DNA from: Thiodiazotropha sp050305635
GTDB taxonomy: Bacteria > Pseudomonadota > Gammaproteobacteria > Chromatiales > Chromatiaceae
Direction of reading: 5' to 3'
Length of the DNA: 64,000 bases
NCBI GenBank assembly: GCA_050305635.1
Contig: JBNLFS010000095.1
Span: 1-64,000 of the forward strand
Part shown: in pieces, positions 25,736-35,686 of the stretch
How the letters are laid out: the number at the start of each line of letters is the position of its first letter
Position numbering within the stretch: the first letter of the stretch is position 1
The notes under the pieces: generated by a model
Database searches by the model: none
What the model saw: only the letters and a program-made list of their open reading frames with translations
What the model was told of the DNA's origin: nothing
Program-made: the position numbers and the translations under genes

Positions 25736-27562
25736 ATGCCGATGCCTCCTAAACGCATATCTCTGGCTGAGGTTTCTCGTGTGACCGGTGGAATGCTCTC
25801 GCCGGATGAAGCAAAACAGCTGGACGAAGCTACCCCCACCCTTCAAGACCTTACCGAACATCTCTTCTTTTCTCCCGGTGACGGGCGCATCTGGCTCAAC
25901 GATCAACGGATGCTGCTGATGCGCAGCTCCTCCATGGGTGTGTTGCGCAAAGAACTCATATCCATACTGGGTCTGGAACAGACCCGGGGACTACTAACCC
26001 GTGCAGGCTATGTTTCCGGCATGCGCGACGCCGAGATGGTGAGAGAACAGTGGGCGGGGGCGGATCTGACCGCCATGCTCCTGGCGGGAGCACGTCTGCA
26101 TGCCCTCGAGGGGATGGTCAAAGTCGAGCCCCTGCAGCTGCAGTTCGATGTAGAAAAAGGCCAGTACCAGGGAGAGTTTCTGTGGCATAACTCCCATGAG
26201 GTCGAAGAGCATGTGGCCGCATTCGGCCTCGGCAAAGACTCCGCCTGCTGGAGTCTTACCGGTTACGCCACCGGGTATGTCACCACCCTGCTGGGTAAGC
26301 TGATCATCTTCCGTGAAACCGAATGCCGGGCCGCAGGATGCCAGAGCTGTCACATCATCGGAAAACCCGCTGAGGCCTGGCCCGATGTGGAACGAGATCT
26401 GAACTACATCAATGCGAACGGCTTTATCAGCACCGGAGCGTACCAATCCCCTCCCAGTTCCGATGATGAAAAGGTTCTGGTACTGCCCGACACCCCCTTC
26501 CCAACCGAAGAGATGCACAACATGGTTGGGATCTCCGCGGCATTTAACACCGCCTGCCATATGCTGCAGCGGGTCGCCCCCACCCGCGCGACGGTGCTGT
26601 TCACCGGCGAGTCGGGGGTGGGCAAAGAGATGTTCGCCGCGATGCTGCACAATATCAGCCCGCGAAAATCCCAACCCTTCATCTCCATCAACTGCGCGGC
26701 AATCCCCGACACCCTGGTGGAATCCGAACTGTTCGGCGTCGAGCGCGGGGCCTTCACCGGCGCCACCGTCTCACGTCCTGGGCGTTTTGAACGCGCCAAT
26801 GGCGGCACCCTGTTTCTCGACGAGATCGGCACCCTCAGTCTGGTCTCCCAGGGAAAACTGCTGCGGGCCCTGCAGGAGGGGATCATCGAACGGGTAGGCG
26901 GCACGAAACCGATCAAGGTGGATGTGAGACTGGTAGCCGCGACCAATGTCAATCTGCGCCAGGAGGTGGAAGCCGGCCAGTTTCGCGAGGACCTGTACTT
27001 TCGTCTGAATGTCTACCCCATCCACCTGCCGCCGCTACGTGAACGCCGCGACGATATCCCCCTGCTCCTGAGTTACTTCCTCTATCAATACAGTCAACGC
27101 CATGACCGTACGGTGAAGGGGTTTACCCAGCAAGCGATCCGCGTATTACTCAGCTATCAGTATCCGGGCAACATCCGGGAACTGCAAAACCTGGTGGAAC
27201 GGGGGGTGATCGCAGCAGATGAAATGGGGCTGATCGATCTGACCCATATCTTCCGCAACGAGGATGTATCACTTGACGCTTTGTATTCCCTGGATCAACA
27301 CGGAGGATTGACGCTTCAAGCCAATGCCGCAACAGACAGCAACACGGAATTGGACGCAGAAGATCCGTGCTACCTCGAACTGCTGAAAAACGATGATACA
27401 ACCCGACCCTGCCTGACCTTAGAGGCATTAGAACAAAAGATCATTAAGGAAGCCGTTGCCTATACCAAAGGCAACCTGGCCTCGGCGGCAAGGATGCTGG
27501 GATTGAGCCGTGCCCAGCTTGCCTATCGCCTGGAAAAGATCAGTCGAAACCAGGATGAGTAA
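25736..27562 (+). CDS. sigma-54-dependent activator with XylR-N and V4R sensor domains
   Basis: 608 residues. XylR N-terminal domain (about 35-130) and V4R domain (about 140-210, Cys cluster ECRAAGCQSC) form the aromatic-sensing part of XylR/DmpR/PoxR regulators. The AAA+ domain has Walker A GESGVGKE at 291-298, the sigma-54 contact loop GAFTGA at 338-343 and Walker B GGTLFLDEIG. A Fis-type helix-turn-helix (NLASAARMLGLSRAQLAYRL) ends the protein. These proteins act when an aromatic ligand is bound directly. The divergent sigma-54 promoter is the obvious target. The start could be ATG 25736 or 25742; neither has a good RBS. Confidence 0.93.
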   Translation: MPMPPKRISLAEVSRVTGGMLSPDEAKQLDEATPTLQDLTEHLFFSPGDGRIWLNDQRMLLMRSSSMGVLRKELISILGLEQTRGLLTRAGYVSGMRDAEMVREQWAGADLTAMLLAGARLHALEGMVKVEPLQLQFDVEKGQYQGEFLWHNSHEVEEHVAAFGLGKDSACWSLTGYATGYVTTLLGKLIIFRETECRAAGCQSCHIIGKPAEAWPDVERDLNYINANGFISTGAYQSPPSSDDEKVLVLPDTPFPTEEMHNMVGISAAFNTACHMLQRVAPTRATVLFTGESGVGKEMFAAMLHNISPRKSQPFISINCAAIPDTLVESELFGVERGAFTGATVSRPGRFERANGGTLFLDEIGTLSLVSQGKLLRALQEGIIERVGGTKPIKVDVRLVAATNVNLRQEVEAGQFREDLYFRLNVYPIHLPPLRERRDDIPLLLSYFLYQYSQRHDRTVKGFTQQAIRVLLSYQYPGNIRELQNLVERGVIAADEMGLIDLTHIFRNEDVSLDALYSLDQHGGLTLQANAATDSNTELDAEDPCYLELLKNDDTTRPCLTLEALEQKIIKEAVAYTKGNLASAARMLGLSRAQLAYRLEKISRNQDE

Positions 27563-27630
27563 TTTTGAATTTTAAGTTTTGTATTTTGAATTATGGCGTT
27601 GACCAAACAGTAGCCGCTGATCCTTTGCAT

Positions 27631-27956
27631 GGTCCCGCAGTGCTTTGCATTCTGCTGGATCCCGGGTTCCGCTTCGCTGCGCCCGGGCTACTCGGGTGAG
27701 GTTCACTCCTCTTGAGATTCCCGTGTGTCCCGAGCAACGTAGCCCGGGTGCAGCGAAGCGGAACCCGGGAACAACCCACCGGAGTTGGCTGCTTGAGCGT
27801 AGCGAGTTCCAATCCCGCCGGTTTTTGTGAGCATCACAGGGGCGGAATCATCGGGCGCCGTTTCTTTTGGTTACATTTCCCATCAGTTGCCACTCTCGTT
27901 CCCACGCTCCGCGTGGGAATGCAGACCCGGGCTTGCACATGCCTAACAGGTTTGGG
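27631..27956. repeat. composite intergenic repeat module, copy A
   Basis: The module begins with CCCGCAGTGCTTTGCATTCTG and carries a near-perfect 32-bp inverted repeat: TCCCGGGTTCCGCTTCGCTG... at 27660-27691 and its complement at 27738-27770. It goes on to the motif TTTCTTTTGGTTAC and ends with a GTTCCCACGC/GCGTGGGAAT palindrome (27895-27920) and a short tail. Related copies lie at 35223-35637 and, in part, 59748-59888. No gene is seen; small open frames here only translate the repeat. Confidence 0.8.
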
Positions 27957-28113
27957 TAGTGCAAGAATGTTTATCGCAGAAACAACGTAATATGCCTTTT
28001 TTTAAACCATAAAATAGAGCACTTACTATTATTTGGAAAATACCAATACCAATCAAAGTATATCCAAGATTGTTCTCACCAATGACACCCCTTTAGACAT
28101 TAATGCATGCTGT

Positions 28114-28234
28114 TATTAACCCGGCACCTAAATATGCCATGTTGAGGGCTACATGCCCTTGATCAAGGCGTGACTCGCAGGCAATGGCAGGCACGCTTCG
28201 GCTGAACATGGCATATTTAGGTGCCGGGTTAATA
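28114..28234. repeat. 121-bp element with perfect 30-bp terminal inverted repeats
   Basis: The arms 28114-28143 and 28205-28234 are perfect complements over 30 bp (core ACCCGGCACCTAAATATGCC). The 61-bp centre holds CTTGATCAAG and a GCGTG/CACGC pair. No coding capacity. It looks like a miniature inverted-repeat element or a very stable RNA hairpin; it lies in the 937-bp gap between the sigma-54 activator and ligA. Confidence 0.75.
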
Positions 28235-28390
28235 GTAAGTAAACAGCAGCTATGATAGTGCTTCCTTTTGGCCTCTGCCTCTGCTCATGAATTTCCATTG
28301 CACTTCTCCATTCTCATGCTGCATGTGATTTTTCTGTTAACCCAAAAATTGTCTTGAGGGTTCCTTCGCAATAAAAATTTCCCAGTCGTA

Positions 28391-28420
28391 TGCGTTCCCA
28401 CGCAGAGCGTGGGAACGAGG
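28391..28420. repeat. REP-like palindrome
   Basis: GTTCCCACGC-AGA-GCGTGGGAAC, same family as 10577-10604. Between it and ligA an imperfect GAATTCGGGG/CCCCGGAATTC hairpin (28448-28484) could end the ligA transcript; it has no U tract. Confidence 0.75.
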
Positions 28421-28499
28421 TGTAGGAGGATCCTGTGAACAGGAAGCGAATTCCGGGGTGATAGAGATCTTTCCCCGAATTCATCAAACCGACATGTGA

Positions 28500-30524
28500 T
28501 CAGTGGGTCGTCAGGAGATCCTGCAATCCGGCTTCGTCCAGCACGGCAACACCCAGCTTTTCCGCCTTGGCGAGCTTTGAACCGGCGGCTTCCCCGGCGA
28601 CCAGGTAGTCGGTTTTGGCAGAGACACTTCCGGCGACCTTGGCGCCCAGTGCCATCAGCTCCGCCTTGAAATCGTCCCGGGGCCGGCTCAGGGTACCGGT
28701 GATGACAAAGGTCTTACCCGCCAGGGGCTGTGCATCCACCTCAGGCCGTTCGATTCGGGGCCAGCTCACCCCGGCCTTGAGCAGGGCATCGATGACTTCC
28801 CGATTATGGGGCTGACGAAAGAATGAAGCGATGTGCGCCGCCACGATCGGTCCTACATCCGGGGTTTCCCGCAGGGTCGTCTCGTCCGCCTGTTCAATCG
28901 CCTCCAGGGTCGTGAAGTGCTGCGCCAGTGCCTGGGCCGTAGCCTCCCCCACCTCACGGATACCCAGACCGTAAAGAAACCGGGCCAGGGTGGTGTTGCG
29001 GCTCTTGGCGAGGGCATCCAGGACATTCTGCGCCGATTTCTCCGCCATGCGCTCCAGCCCGGACAACTGATCCACGCTGAGGGCGAAAAGATCCGCGGGG
29101 GTGGTGACCAGTCCCCGTTCGATCAGCTGTTCCACCAGCTTGTCACCCAGGCCCTCGATATCCATGGCCTTGCGCGAGGCGAAATGTTTGATCGCCTCCT
29201 TGCGCTGCGCCGGGCAGAACAGGCCGCCGGAGCAGCGGGCTACCGCCTCACCCTCCGGGCTGACGATATCCGACCCGCACACCGGGCAGTGGCTCGGTAA
29301 AGCCACCGGCCGGGTATCATCCGGGCGCTCGGCGAGGACGACCTGGACAACCTCCGGGATCACGTCGCCGGCCCGGCGTACGATCACCTGGTCTCCGACC
29401 CGGACATCCTTGCGCCGTACCTCATCCATGTTGTGCAGGGTGGCATTGCTGACCGTGACCCCGCCTACAAAGACCGGCAGGAGTCGGGCCACCGGGGTGA
29501 CCGCCCCGGTACGCCCCACCTGGAATTCAATCGCCTCCACCCGGGTCATCTCCTCCTGGGCGGGAAACTTGTAGGCCACCGCCCAGCGGGGCGCCCGGGA
29601 TACGAAACCGAGCAGCTCCTGCAGCGCCAGTTCATCCACCTTGAAGACCACCCCGTCGATGTCATAGGCCAGACTATCCCGCTGTTGCTGGATGTTGCGG
29701 TAATAGTCGATGCAACCCGCACTGCCCTCCACCACGGCCATCAGGGGCGAAATGGGCAAGCCCCAATCACGCAGATGCTGCATGCGTTGACTGAGTTTTG
29801 CCGTCTGCAGGGGCGGAGTGACCTCACCGAAGCCATAGGCGTAAAAGGTCAAGGGCCTTTGTGCGGTGATGCGCGGGTCGAGCTGACGCAGGGAACCCGC
29901 CGCGGCGTTACGCGGATTGACGAAGGTTTTCTGCCCCTCCGCCCGGGCGCGCTCATTGAAGGCCTCGAACCCCTGGCGGGGCATGAACACCTCACCCCGC
30001 ACCTCGAGTACGGACGGCCAGTCGGTTCCCTGCAATTTCAGGGGAATCGCCTTGATGGTTCGGACATTGCTGGTGACGTCCTCACCCCGGCTGCCATCCC
30101 CCCGGGTCGCACCCTGTACCAGGCGTCCGTCCTGGTAACGCAGGTTCACCGCCAGGCCGTCGAGCTTCGGCTCAGCCTGGTAGTGAATGGATATATCGGA
30201 TGACAGTTTGAGACGGTCCCGGATGCGGCGTTCGAACTCCTGCATTTCGGTCTCATCGAAGGCGTTGTCCAGGGAGAGCATCGGCACCGCATGGACCACC
30301 TCCTCGAAACCCTCCAGGGGTTTATCGCCCACCCGCTGGGTCGGGGAATCGGGGGTGATCAGTTGCGGATACTGGGCTTCGAGTGCCTGCAGTTCACGCA
30401 TCAGGCGATCGTAGCCACTGTCGCTGATTGTCGGATCGTCGAAGACGTAGTACTGGCGATTGTGGTCGTCGATTTCCTGGCGCAGGCGATCGATCTGCTC
30501 AATGACCGGTTCGGGTACGCTCAA
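28500..30524 (-). CDS. ligA: NAD-dependent DNA ligase LigA
   Basis: 674 residues in the full bacterial layout: adenylation domain with catalytic Lys120 in EPKLDGLA, OB fold, the zinc finger CPVCGSD ... CSGGLFCPAQ around residues 410-440, helix-hairpin-helix repeats and a C-terminal BRCT domain (LAGKTFVITGTLSRPR ... KTDYLVAGEAAGSK). It seals nicks in replication and repair. The start is TTG 30524, overlapping the TGA of zipA (TTGA), with GGAGCAAGG upstream, so translation is coupled to zipA. smc-zipA-ligA is a common gammaproteobacterial order. Confidence 0.97.
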   Translation of the reverse strand: MSVPEPVIEQIDRLRQEIDDHNRQYYVFDDPTISDSGYDRLMRELQALEAQYPQLITPDSPTQRVGDKPLEGFEEVVHAVPMLSLDNAFDETEMQEFERRIRDRLKLSSDISIHYQAEPKLDGLAVNLRYQDGRLVQGATRGDGSRGEDVTSNVRTIKAIPLKLQGTDWPSVLEVRGEVFMPRQGFEAFNERARAEGQKTFVNPRNAAAGSLRQLDPRITAQRPLTFYAYGFGEVTPPLQTAKLSQRMQHLRDWGLPISPLMAVVEGSAGCIDYYRNIQQQRDSLAYDIDGVVFKVDELALQELLGFVSRAPRWAVAYKFPAQEEMTRVEAIEFQVGRTGAVTPVARLLPVFVGGVTVSNATLHNMDEVRRKDVRVGDQVIVRRAGDVIPEVVQVVLAERPDDTRPVALPSHCPVCGSDIVSPEGEAVARCSGGLFCPAQRKEAIKHFASRKAMDIEGLGDKLVEQLIERGLVTTPADLFALSVDQLSGLERMAEKSAQNVLDALAKSRNTTLARFLYGLGIREVGEATAQALAQHFTTLEAIEQADETTLRETPDVGPIVAAHIASFFRQPHNREVIDALLKAGVSWPRIERPEVDAQPLAGKTFVITGTLSRPRDDFKAELMALGAKVAGSVSAKTDYLVAGEAAGSKLAKAEKLGVAVLDEAGLQDLLTTH

Positions 30525-31360
30525 GCCTTGCTCCGGGCCAGTTGCACCTGGCGCCGATGTTCCATGATCTGGCCTCGCAGGTGTTCGATGGTCTGTTTGG
30601 TCAATGCGCTATGGGATCCGTCCTGGAGGTCCCCGCCGAGGATCGCGGCGAGACGCTCCGCGGTGAAGAGCATGTCGGAGAACACCGCCATGCTGTCCCC
30701 GGGGACCGGTAACTGGGTGAACAGGGTCAATCCGGGGGTGGCAAATCCCACCAGGTCCTTCTCTTTGGCCGGAAACACGCCCGGTTCCACCATGCTGGCG
30801 AGATTGAACTGGGGATGCTGCTGATCTCCACCGACGAGGCGTTGGTAGATATTCAGCTTGCCCATGACCAACCCGGTCTCGCGCATCGCCTTATGGATAT
30901 CCAGGCCAGGGAACGGTGCGCCCTTCGCCTTGATGTTGATCTGTATGATCAGCTTCGGCACATCCACGGGGGAGGCTTCCTGGGCACTGAAGCCGAACAG
31001 CTCCTGCTGTTCCGGCATCTCGAACTCCTCGTCGTTTTCGAGACTCAATTCGGTATCGGGCTCGTCATCGGCACGCAGATCGGTGAGGTAGTCCACATCG
31101 TCCTTCAGGGGTTCGGTTTCCTCCTCGTCCCAGCTGACCCAGGTGTCGTCCTCCTCATGACCGGAAGCCGCCTCGAGGTGTGACCGCCCGTGACCGATTT
31201 CCGGATAGTCCCGCATCTCGGGTTCGCGCATCTGCGGAGCCACCCGCCGCTTCGCCTGGGCGGAGGCCCGCTTTCTACGGCGTGTTTCATATACATAGAT
31301 CGCAGCCAGGAACACCAGGCCGAGAACCAGCAGAACGATACGCAGGGTGGTGGAATCCAT
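30521..31360 (-). CDS. zipA: cell division protein ZipA
   Basis: 279 residues. An N-terminal membrane anchor (TLRIVLLVLGLVFLAAIYVY) is followed by a basic patch RRRKRA, an acidic linker rich in D and E, and the C-terminal FtsZ-binding domain from about 145 (LIIQINIKAKG ... GLTLFTQLPVPGDSMAVFSDML). It tethers the FtsZ ring to the inner membrane. Placed 3 bp downstream of smc. Confidence 0.95.
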   Translation of the reverse strand: MDSTTLRIVLLVLGLVFLAAIYVYETRRRKRASAQAKRRVAPQMREPEMRDYPEIGHGRSHLEAASGHEEDDTWVSWDEEETEPLKDDVDYLTDLRADDEPDTELSLENDEEFEMPEQQELFGFSAQEASPVDVPKLIIQINIKAKGAPFPGLDIHKAMRETGLVMGKLNIYQRLVGGDQQHPQFNLASMVEPGVFPAKEKDLVGFATPGLTLFTQLPVPGDSMAVFSDMLFTAERLAAILGGDLQDGSHSALTKQTIEHLRGQIMEHRRQVQLARSKA

Positions 31361-31363
31361 GGA

Positions 31364-34300
31364 TCATATCGCGGCGAGTTGCGCCGCCTCCTCCACATCG
31401 ACGGTCACCAGGCGGGAGACGCCCGGTTCGTGCATGGTGACGCCGGAAAGCTGATTGGCAATCTCCATGGTGATCTTGTTGTGGGTAATGAAGATAAACT
31501 GCACCTGGCTCGACATCGACTTCACCATTTCACAGAAGCGCCCCACGTTGGCGTCGTCCAACGGCGCGTCCACCTCGTCCAGCATGCAGAACGGGGCCGG
31601 ATTGAGCTGAAAAATCGAGAATACCAGAGCCACCGCGGTGAGCGCCTTCTCCCCGCCCGAAAGCAGGTGAATGCTGGCATTGCGCTTACCCGGGGGTCGC
31701 GCCATCACGGTGACGCCGGTGTCGAGCAGGTCTTCGCCGGTCAGTTCCAGGTAGGCATGACCGCCGCCGAACAGCCTGGGGAAAAGATCCTTGATCCCGG
31801 AGTTGACCTGATCGAAGGTCTCCTTGAAACGGGTGCGGGTCTCCCGGTCGATCTTGCGAATGGCGTTTTCCAGGGTCTCCAGGGAGCTGGTGATATCCGT
31901 GTGCTGTTCTTCCAGGTACTTCAGGCGTTCGGACTGCTCCTGGTATTCGTCGATCGCGGCCAGGTTGATCGGTCCGAGACGCAGGATGCGGCTGGCCAGA
32001 TTCTCAACCTTCTCATGCCAGCTGGCCTCGTTGGCCTCCTCGGGCATGCTGCGAAACAGCGCCTCCACATCCAGACCGCCCTCGTCGAGCTGTTCTTCCA
32101 GGGTGCTGCGGCGAACCGTAACCTCCTGGCTCTGCAGCCGGGCCTGGTTGAGCCGCTCGCGGCGTTCCTGAACCCGCTGTTCCGCCTGGTGGCGCTGCTG
32201 CTCCTGTTCGCGTAGCTGTCCGTCCACGGTCTCCAGACCCTGTCTTGCCGCACTCAGTTCCTTTTCGACCTGAGCGCGCTCCTCGAGTTTCAGATTCAGC
32301 TGTTCGGCCTGACGCAGCAGCGGCTCCTCAGCATTTTCCAGGGACATCTGCAACTCGTCGCGGCGTGACGACAACTGCCTCAGCTGTCCCTGTGCCCGTT
32401 CCAGGTTCTGCCGGAGCGAGCCCTGTACGGTGCGCATCGACTCCACCTGAAGGGCCAGTTGATGGGTCCCGGAGCGTTGCTGGTTGATCCGCTCCCGGGC
32501 GCTGGTCACGCCTTGGCGCAGGGTGTCGCGGCGCATCACCAGTTCTTCCCGGCGGCTGCCCAGGGTTTCGATCGCCTCGAGAGCGGCATGCAGGCGCTCC
32601 CGGGTCTCCTCCATCAGCATCTGGTCGTTGCCGATCTGCTCGGCGATCTCCTGTTTCTCCTGCAGCAGCTGCTCCCGGCGCTGCCTGAGGTGATCGGCGC
32701 GGGTACGCTTTCCGCTGAGGTTGGAACGGATCTCAGAAAGGGTCCGGTTGACCTGGTTGAAGCGGGTCTGCATCTGCTCCCGCTCCTGTTCCATCTGTTT
32801 CAGCGTTTCGCGCCCGAGCGCCAGCTGCTCGTCCAGTTCGACAACCTGAGCCTGCTGTTCATCGAGACGCTGTTTGAGGGTGCGGAGTTCCTCTTCCCGG
32901 GCCAGCACGCCCGCATTCTGATCCGTCTCCCGGGTAACCCGCAGCCAGTTGCGGCCGATCCAGATACCGTCCGGGGTGATCAGGGATTCATCGGCAGAGA
33001 GCCCGTGACGACGCTGCAGGGCATCGGCGAGACTCTCCGCCATGCGGACCCCGGCCAACAGCCCCTGCAGATCCCAGGGGGCCTGCACCTGGGACGCCAG
33101 ATCCCGGTCCGTGGTCTGGGCATCCGTATTCAGACCCGAGGGAGGTTCCCACAGACTGAGTGAACCCTTGTTGAGCTGCGAAATCAGGATTTCGAGATCG
33201 TCCAGGCGATCCACACAGACCGCCTGCAGGTGAAACCCGAGCACTACTTCCACCGCCTGCTGCCAGCGGGGAGTCACCTGGATCTGCTGCACCAGACGCC
33301 GGGCGTTTTTCAACTGTGCCCGCTCAAGCCATTCGGCGAGTCCCTTGTCGGAGTCCCCCATGGCCGCCTGCTGCAGCGCCTCCAGCGAGGCCCTGCGGCC
33401 CTGGTTCGACTGCAGCGCCGCACGGGCCTGGTCGAGATGCTGGTTGGACTGATGATTGGCGTCCCGCTGCCGGTTGATCCCCTCCAGGGTCTCGCTGAGT
33501 TGCTGACCCATGCCGTCGAGGATCTCCTTTTGAGTCGACTCCTCGCTCTCCAATTCGGTGATTTCGCTGAGCAGGCGGCTGTCATCGAGACGACCCAGCT
33601 CCTCGTCGAAGCGCTGCAGGCGGCGCTCCAGCTGACTGCCCTGCTGTTCGAGATGGTTGATCCGGGTGCGTTCGACCTGAGCGGCCTGGGCCGGCTCCGC
33701 GGCCTGCTGATTGAACTGTTCCCACTCCAGCTGCCAGGCCTGCATGGCCTGCTCCGCCTGGGTCAGGGCTTCGGCGAACTGCTGTTCCTCGAGACGTGCC
33801 TGTTCCAGTTGCGGTTCGACGGTCAGCAGGCTCTCCACCAGCTCCGCCAGGCGTCCTTCATCCTGCTCTCGGTGGGCCTCGGACTCCTGGTAGGCCTGGC
33901 TGACCTGTTCCAAGTCCTGTTGCTGCTGACGCTGGGTGTCGCGGGCAAACTGGATCGCCTGTTCCAGGCCGCTGATCTCCGCTCCGAGCCGGTAGAAACG
34001 CCCCTGCACCTCGTTGAACTGGTCGTTGACCTCGACCAGATGCTCTCGTTCGGTTTCGATCTGCGCCTCGAGCTTGCGCTGATCTGCGAGGGCCGCTTCC
34101 AGGTTGTTCTGCAATTCGGCGATATGCCGCTCCCGCTGCTGCAGGTCCTGATCCAGGGCATGCCAGCGCAGGGCCAGCAGTTCCGCCTTGGTCTGGCGCT
34201 CCTCCTGTTTCAGTACCTGATATTTTTCCGCGGTGGCCGCCTGGCGCTGCAGGTGTTGCAACTGTTTGGCGACCTCATCCCGCAGATCGGTAAGGCGCTC

Positions 34301-34873
34301 CAGATTCTCCCGGGTGTGGCGTATCCGGGTCTCGGTCTCCTTGCGCCGCTCCTTATACTTGGAGATGCCCGCGGCCTCCTCCAGGAAGTTGCGCAGATCT
34401 TCGGGACGCGCCTCGATGAGGCGCGAGATCATGCCCTGCTCGATGATGGAATAGCTGCGCGGCCCGAGACCGGTGCCGAGGAACAGGTCGGTGATATCCC
34501 TGCGCCGGCATTTCACCCCGTTGAGGAAATAGAAGGACTGGCCGTCCCGGGAGACCTGGCGTTTCACCGAGATCTGGTTGTACTGGGCGTACTGCCCCCC
34601 CGCGCGGCCTTCAGAATTATCGAAGATCAGCTCAATGGTGGCGGTTCCCACCGGTTTGCGGGCGGTGGAGCCGTTGAAGATGACGTCCGCCATCGACTCG
34701 CCGCGCAGCATCTTGGCCGAGCTTTCGCCCATGACCCAGCGCACCGCATCGATCACATTGGATTTGCCGCATCCATTCGGCCCGACGATCCCGACCAGGT
34801 TGCTCGGGATGGGCACCGTGGTGGGATCGACGAAGGATTTGAATCCGGCGAGCTTTATTTTCTCCAAACGCAT
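31364..34873 (-). CDS. smc: chromosome segregation protein SMC
   Basis: 1169 residues. N-terminal ATPase half with Walker A GPNGCGKSN at about 32, long coiled coils over about 170-500 and 670-1000, a hinge near 510-660 (QIQVTPRWQQAVEVVLG ... VLAREEELRTL) and a C-terminal half with signature LSGGEKALTAVAL and Walker B FCMLDEVDAPLDDANV. It compacts and separates chromosomes. Intact. Its 5' end and about 45 bp of upstream DNA are duplicated in decayed form at 37391-37768. The native upstream region therefore ends abruptly at about 34917, where the inserted DNA begins. Confidence 0.97.
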   Translation of the reverse strand: MRLEKIKLAGFKSFVDPTTVPIPSNLVGIVGPNGCGKSNVIDAVRWVMGESSAKMLRGESMADVIFNGSTARKPVGTATIELIFDNSEGRAGGQYAQYNQISVKRQVSRDGQSFYFLNGVKCRRRDITDLFLGTGLGPRSYSIIEQGMISRLIEARPEDLRNFLEEAAGISKYKERRKETETRIRHTRENLERLTDLRDEVAKQLQHLQRQAATAEKYQVLKQEERQTKAELLALRWHALDQDLQQRERHIAELQNNLEAALADQRKLEAQIETEREHLVEVNDQFNEVQGRFYRLGAEISGLEQAIQFARDTQRQQQQDLEQVSQAYQESEAHREQDEGRLAELVESLLTVEPQLEQARLEEQQFAEALTQAEQAMQAWQLEWEQFNQQAAEPAQAAQVERTRINHLEQQGSQLERRLQRFDEELGRLDDSRLLSEITELESEESTQKEILDGMGQQLSETLEGINRQRDANHQSNQHLDQARAALQSNQGRRASLEALQQAAMGDSDKGLAEWLERAQLKNARRLVQQIQVTPRWQQAVEVVLGFHLQAVCVDRLDDLEILISQLNKGSLSLWEPPSGLNTDAQTTDRDLASQVQAPWDLQGLLAGVRMAESLADALQRRHGLSADESLITPDGIWIGRNWLRVTRETDQNAGVLAREEELRTLKQRLDEQQAQVVELDEQLALGRETLKQMEQEREQMQTRFNQVNRTLSEIRSNLSGKRTRADHLRQRREQLLQEKQEIAEQIGNDQMLMEETRERLHAALEAIETLGSRREELVMRRDTLRQGVTSARERINQQRSGTHQLALQVESMRTVQGSLRQNLERAQGQLRQLSSRRDELQMSLENAEEPLLRQAEQLNLKLEERAQVEKELSAARQGLETVDGQLREQEQQRHQAEQRVQERRERLNQARLQSQEVTVRRSTLEEQLDEGGLDVEALFRSMPEEANEASWHEKVENLASRILRLGPINLAAIDEYQEQSERLKYLEEQHTDITSSLETLENAIRKIDRETRTRFKETFDQVNSGIKDLFPRLFGGGHAYLELTGEDLLDTGVTVMARPPGKRNASIHLLSGGEKALTAVALVFSIFQLNPAPFCMLDEVDAPLDDANVGRFCEMVKSMSSQVQFIFITHNKITMEIANQLSGVTMHEPGVSRLVTVDVEEAAQLAAI

Positions 34874-35222
34874 GGGCGGCTAAGATACACCAAAGACCGC
34901 CTATATGACAGGGGACAGAGGAAAATTCTTAACTTTACAAGCCTCTCCTAACCCACTGTTTTATAGCAACTATTAACGCCATATCAGCGTCCTTCCCTAG
35001 CAATGCGGCGATTTCCGGATAAATTTGATTCAAGCACCCTGAGGCATTCTGGAACCCGACATATATCGGGATGACGGAAGTGGTTGGCTTGGGTATGTGC
35101 CGTGAGGGTTATGCGGGGATCCCACACGCTCCCCCATTACGGAGAACGACATTTTTGCTCATGGTTTATACCCCATGCCCCCGCGAAACCGGGGAAGGGA
35201 GATGTCTGGAGAGTTTTGTATT

Positions 35223-35637
35223 ACCCCGCAGTACTTTGCATTCTGCCGGATCCCGGGTTCCACTTCGTTTCACCCGGGCTACCCACACATGACTCGGTTT
35301 CCATCGATACGTAGCCCGGGTGCAGCGAAGCGAAACCCGGGAACAACCCTCCGGAGCTCCGGGGCCTGCCGTTTGAGCGCAAGGAGTTCCAGCCCACCGG
35401 TTTTTGTGAGTATCACAGCGCTCGCCGAAGGGTCGGGACCGTCAGGCGCCCTTTCTTTTGGTTACTCTGCTCTTTTGGCGAAAATGAAAAGTGACTCGCC
35501 AAGGAGGGCGAAACCTGAGTTATCAGGTCAGAGGAGAACAGCGATTGAGCGCAAGCAGATCCGTTGTCCCTTCCTCGTTCCACGCTCCGCGTGGGAATGC
35601 GGACCCGGGATTGCGCACGCCTAACAGGTTTGGGCAA
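35223..35637. repeat. composite intergenic repeat module, copy B
   Basis: Second copy of the module at 27631-27956, in the same orientation: CCCGCAGTACTTTGCATTCTG start, inverted GGGTTCCACTTCG.../CGAAGCGAAACCCGGG arms around 35249-35343, TTTCTTTTGGTTAC and the terminal palindrome with tail CTAACAGGTTTGGG (35573-35637). It occupies most of the 813-bp gap upstream of smc. The remaining 34918-35222 shows no gene. Confidence 0.8.
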
Positions 35638-35686
35638 TGCCGCGTGAGATCGATAGGCAAGATCCTCTGATAATTTTCCTTGTAGA

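Noticed and set aside
27563..28000. Small open frames in the region after the sigma-54 activator
   Set aside because: They translate palindromic repeats and recur, with the same peptide pieces, at the other copies of the module.
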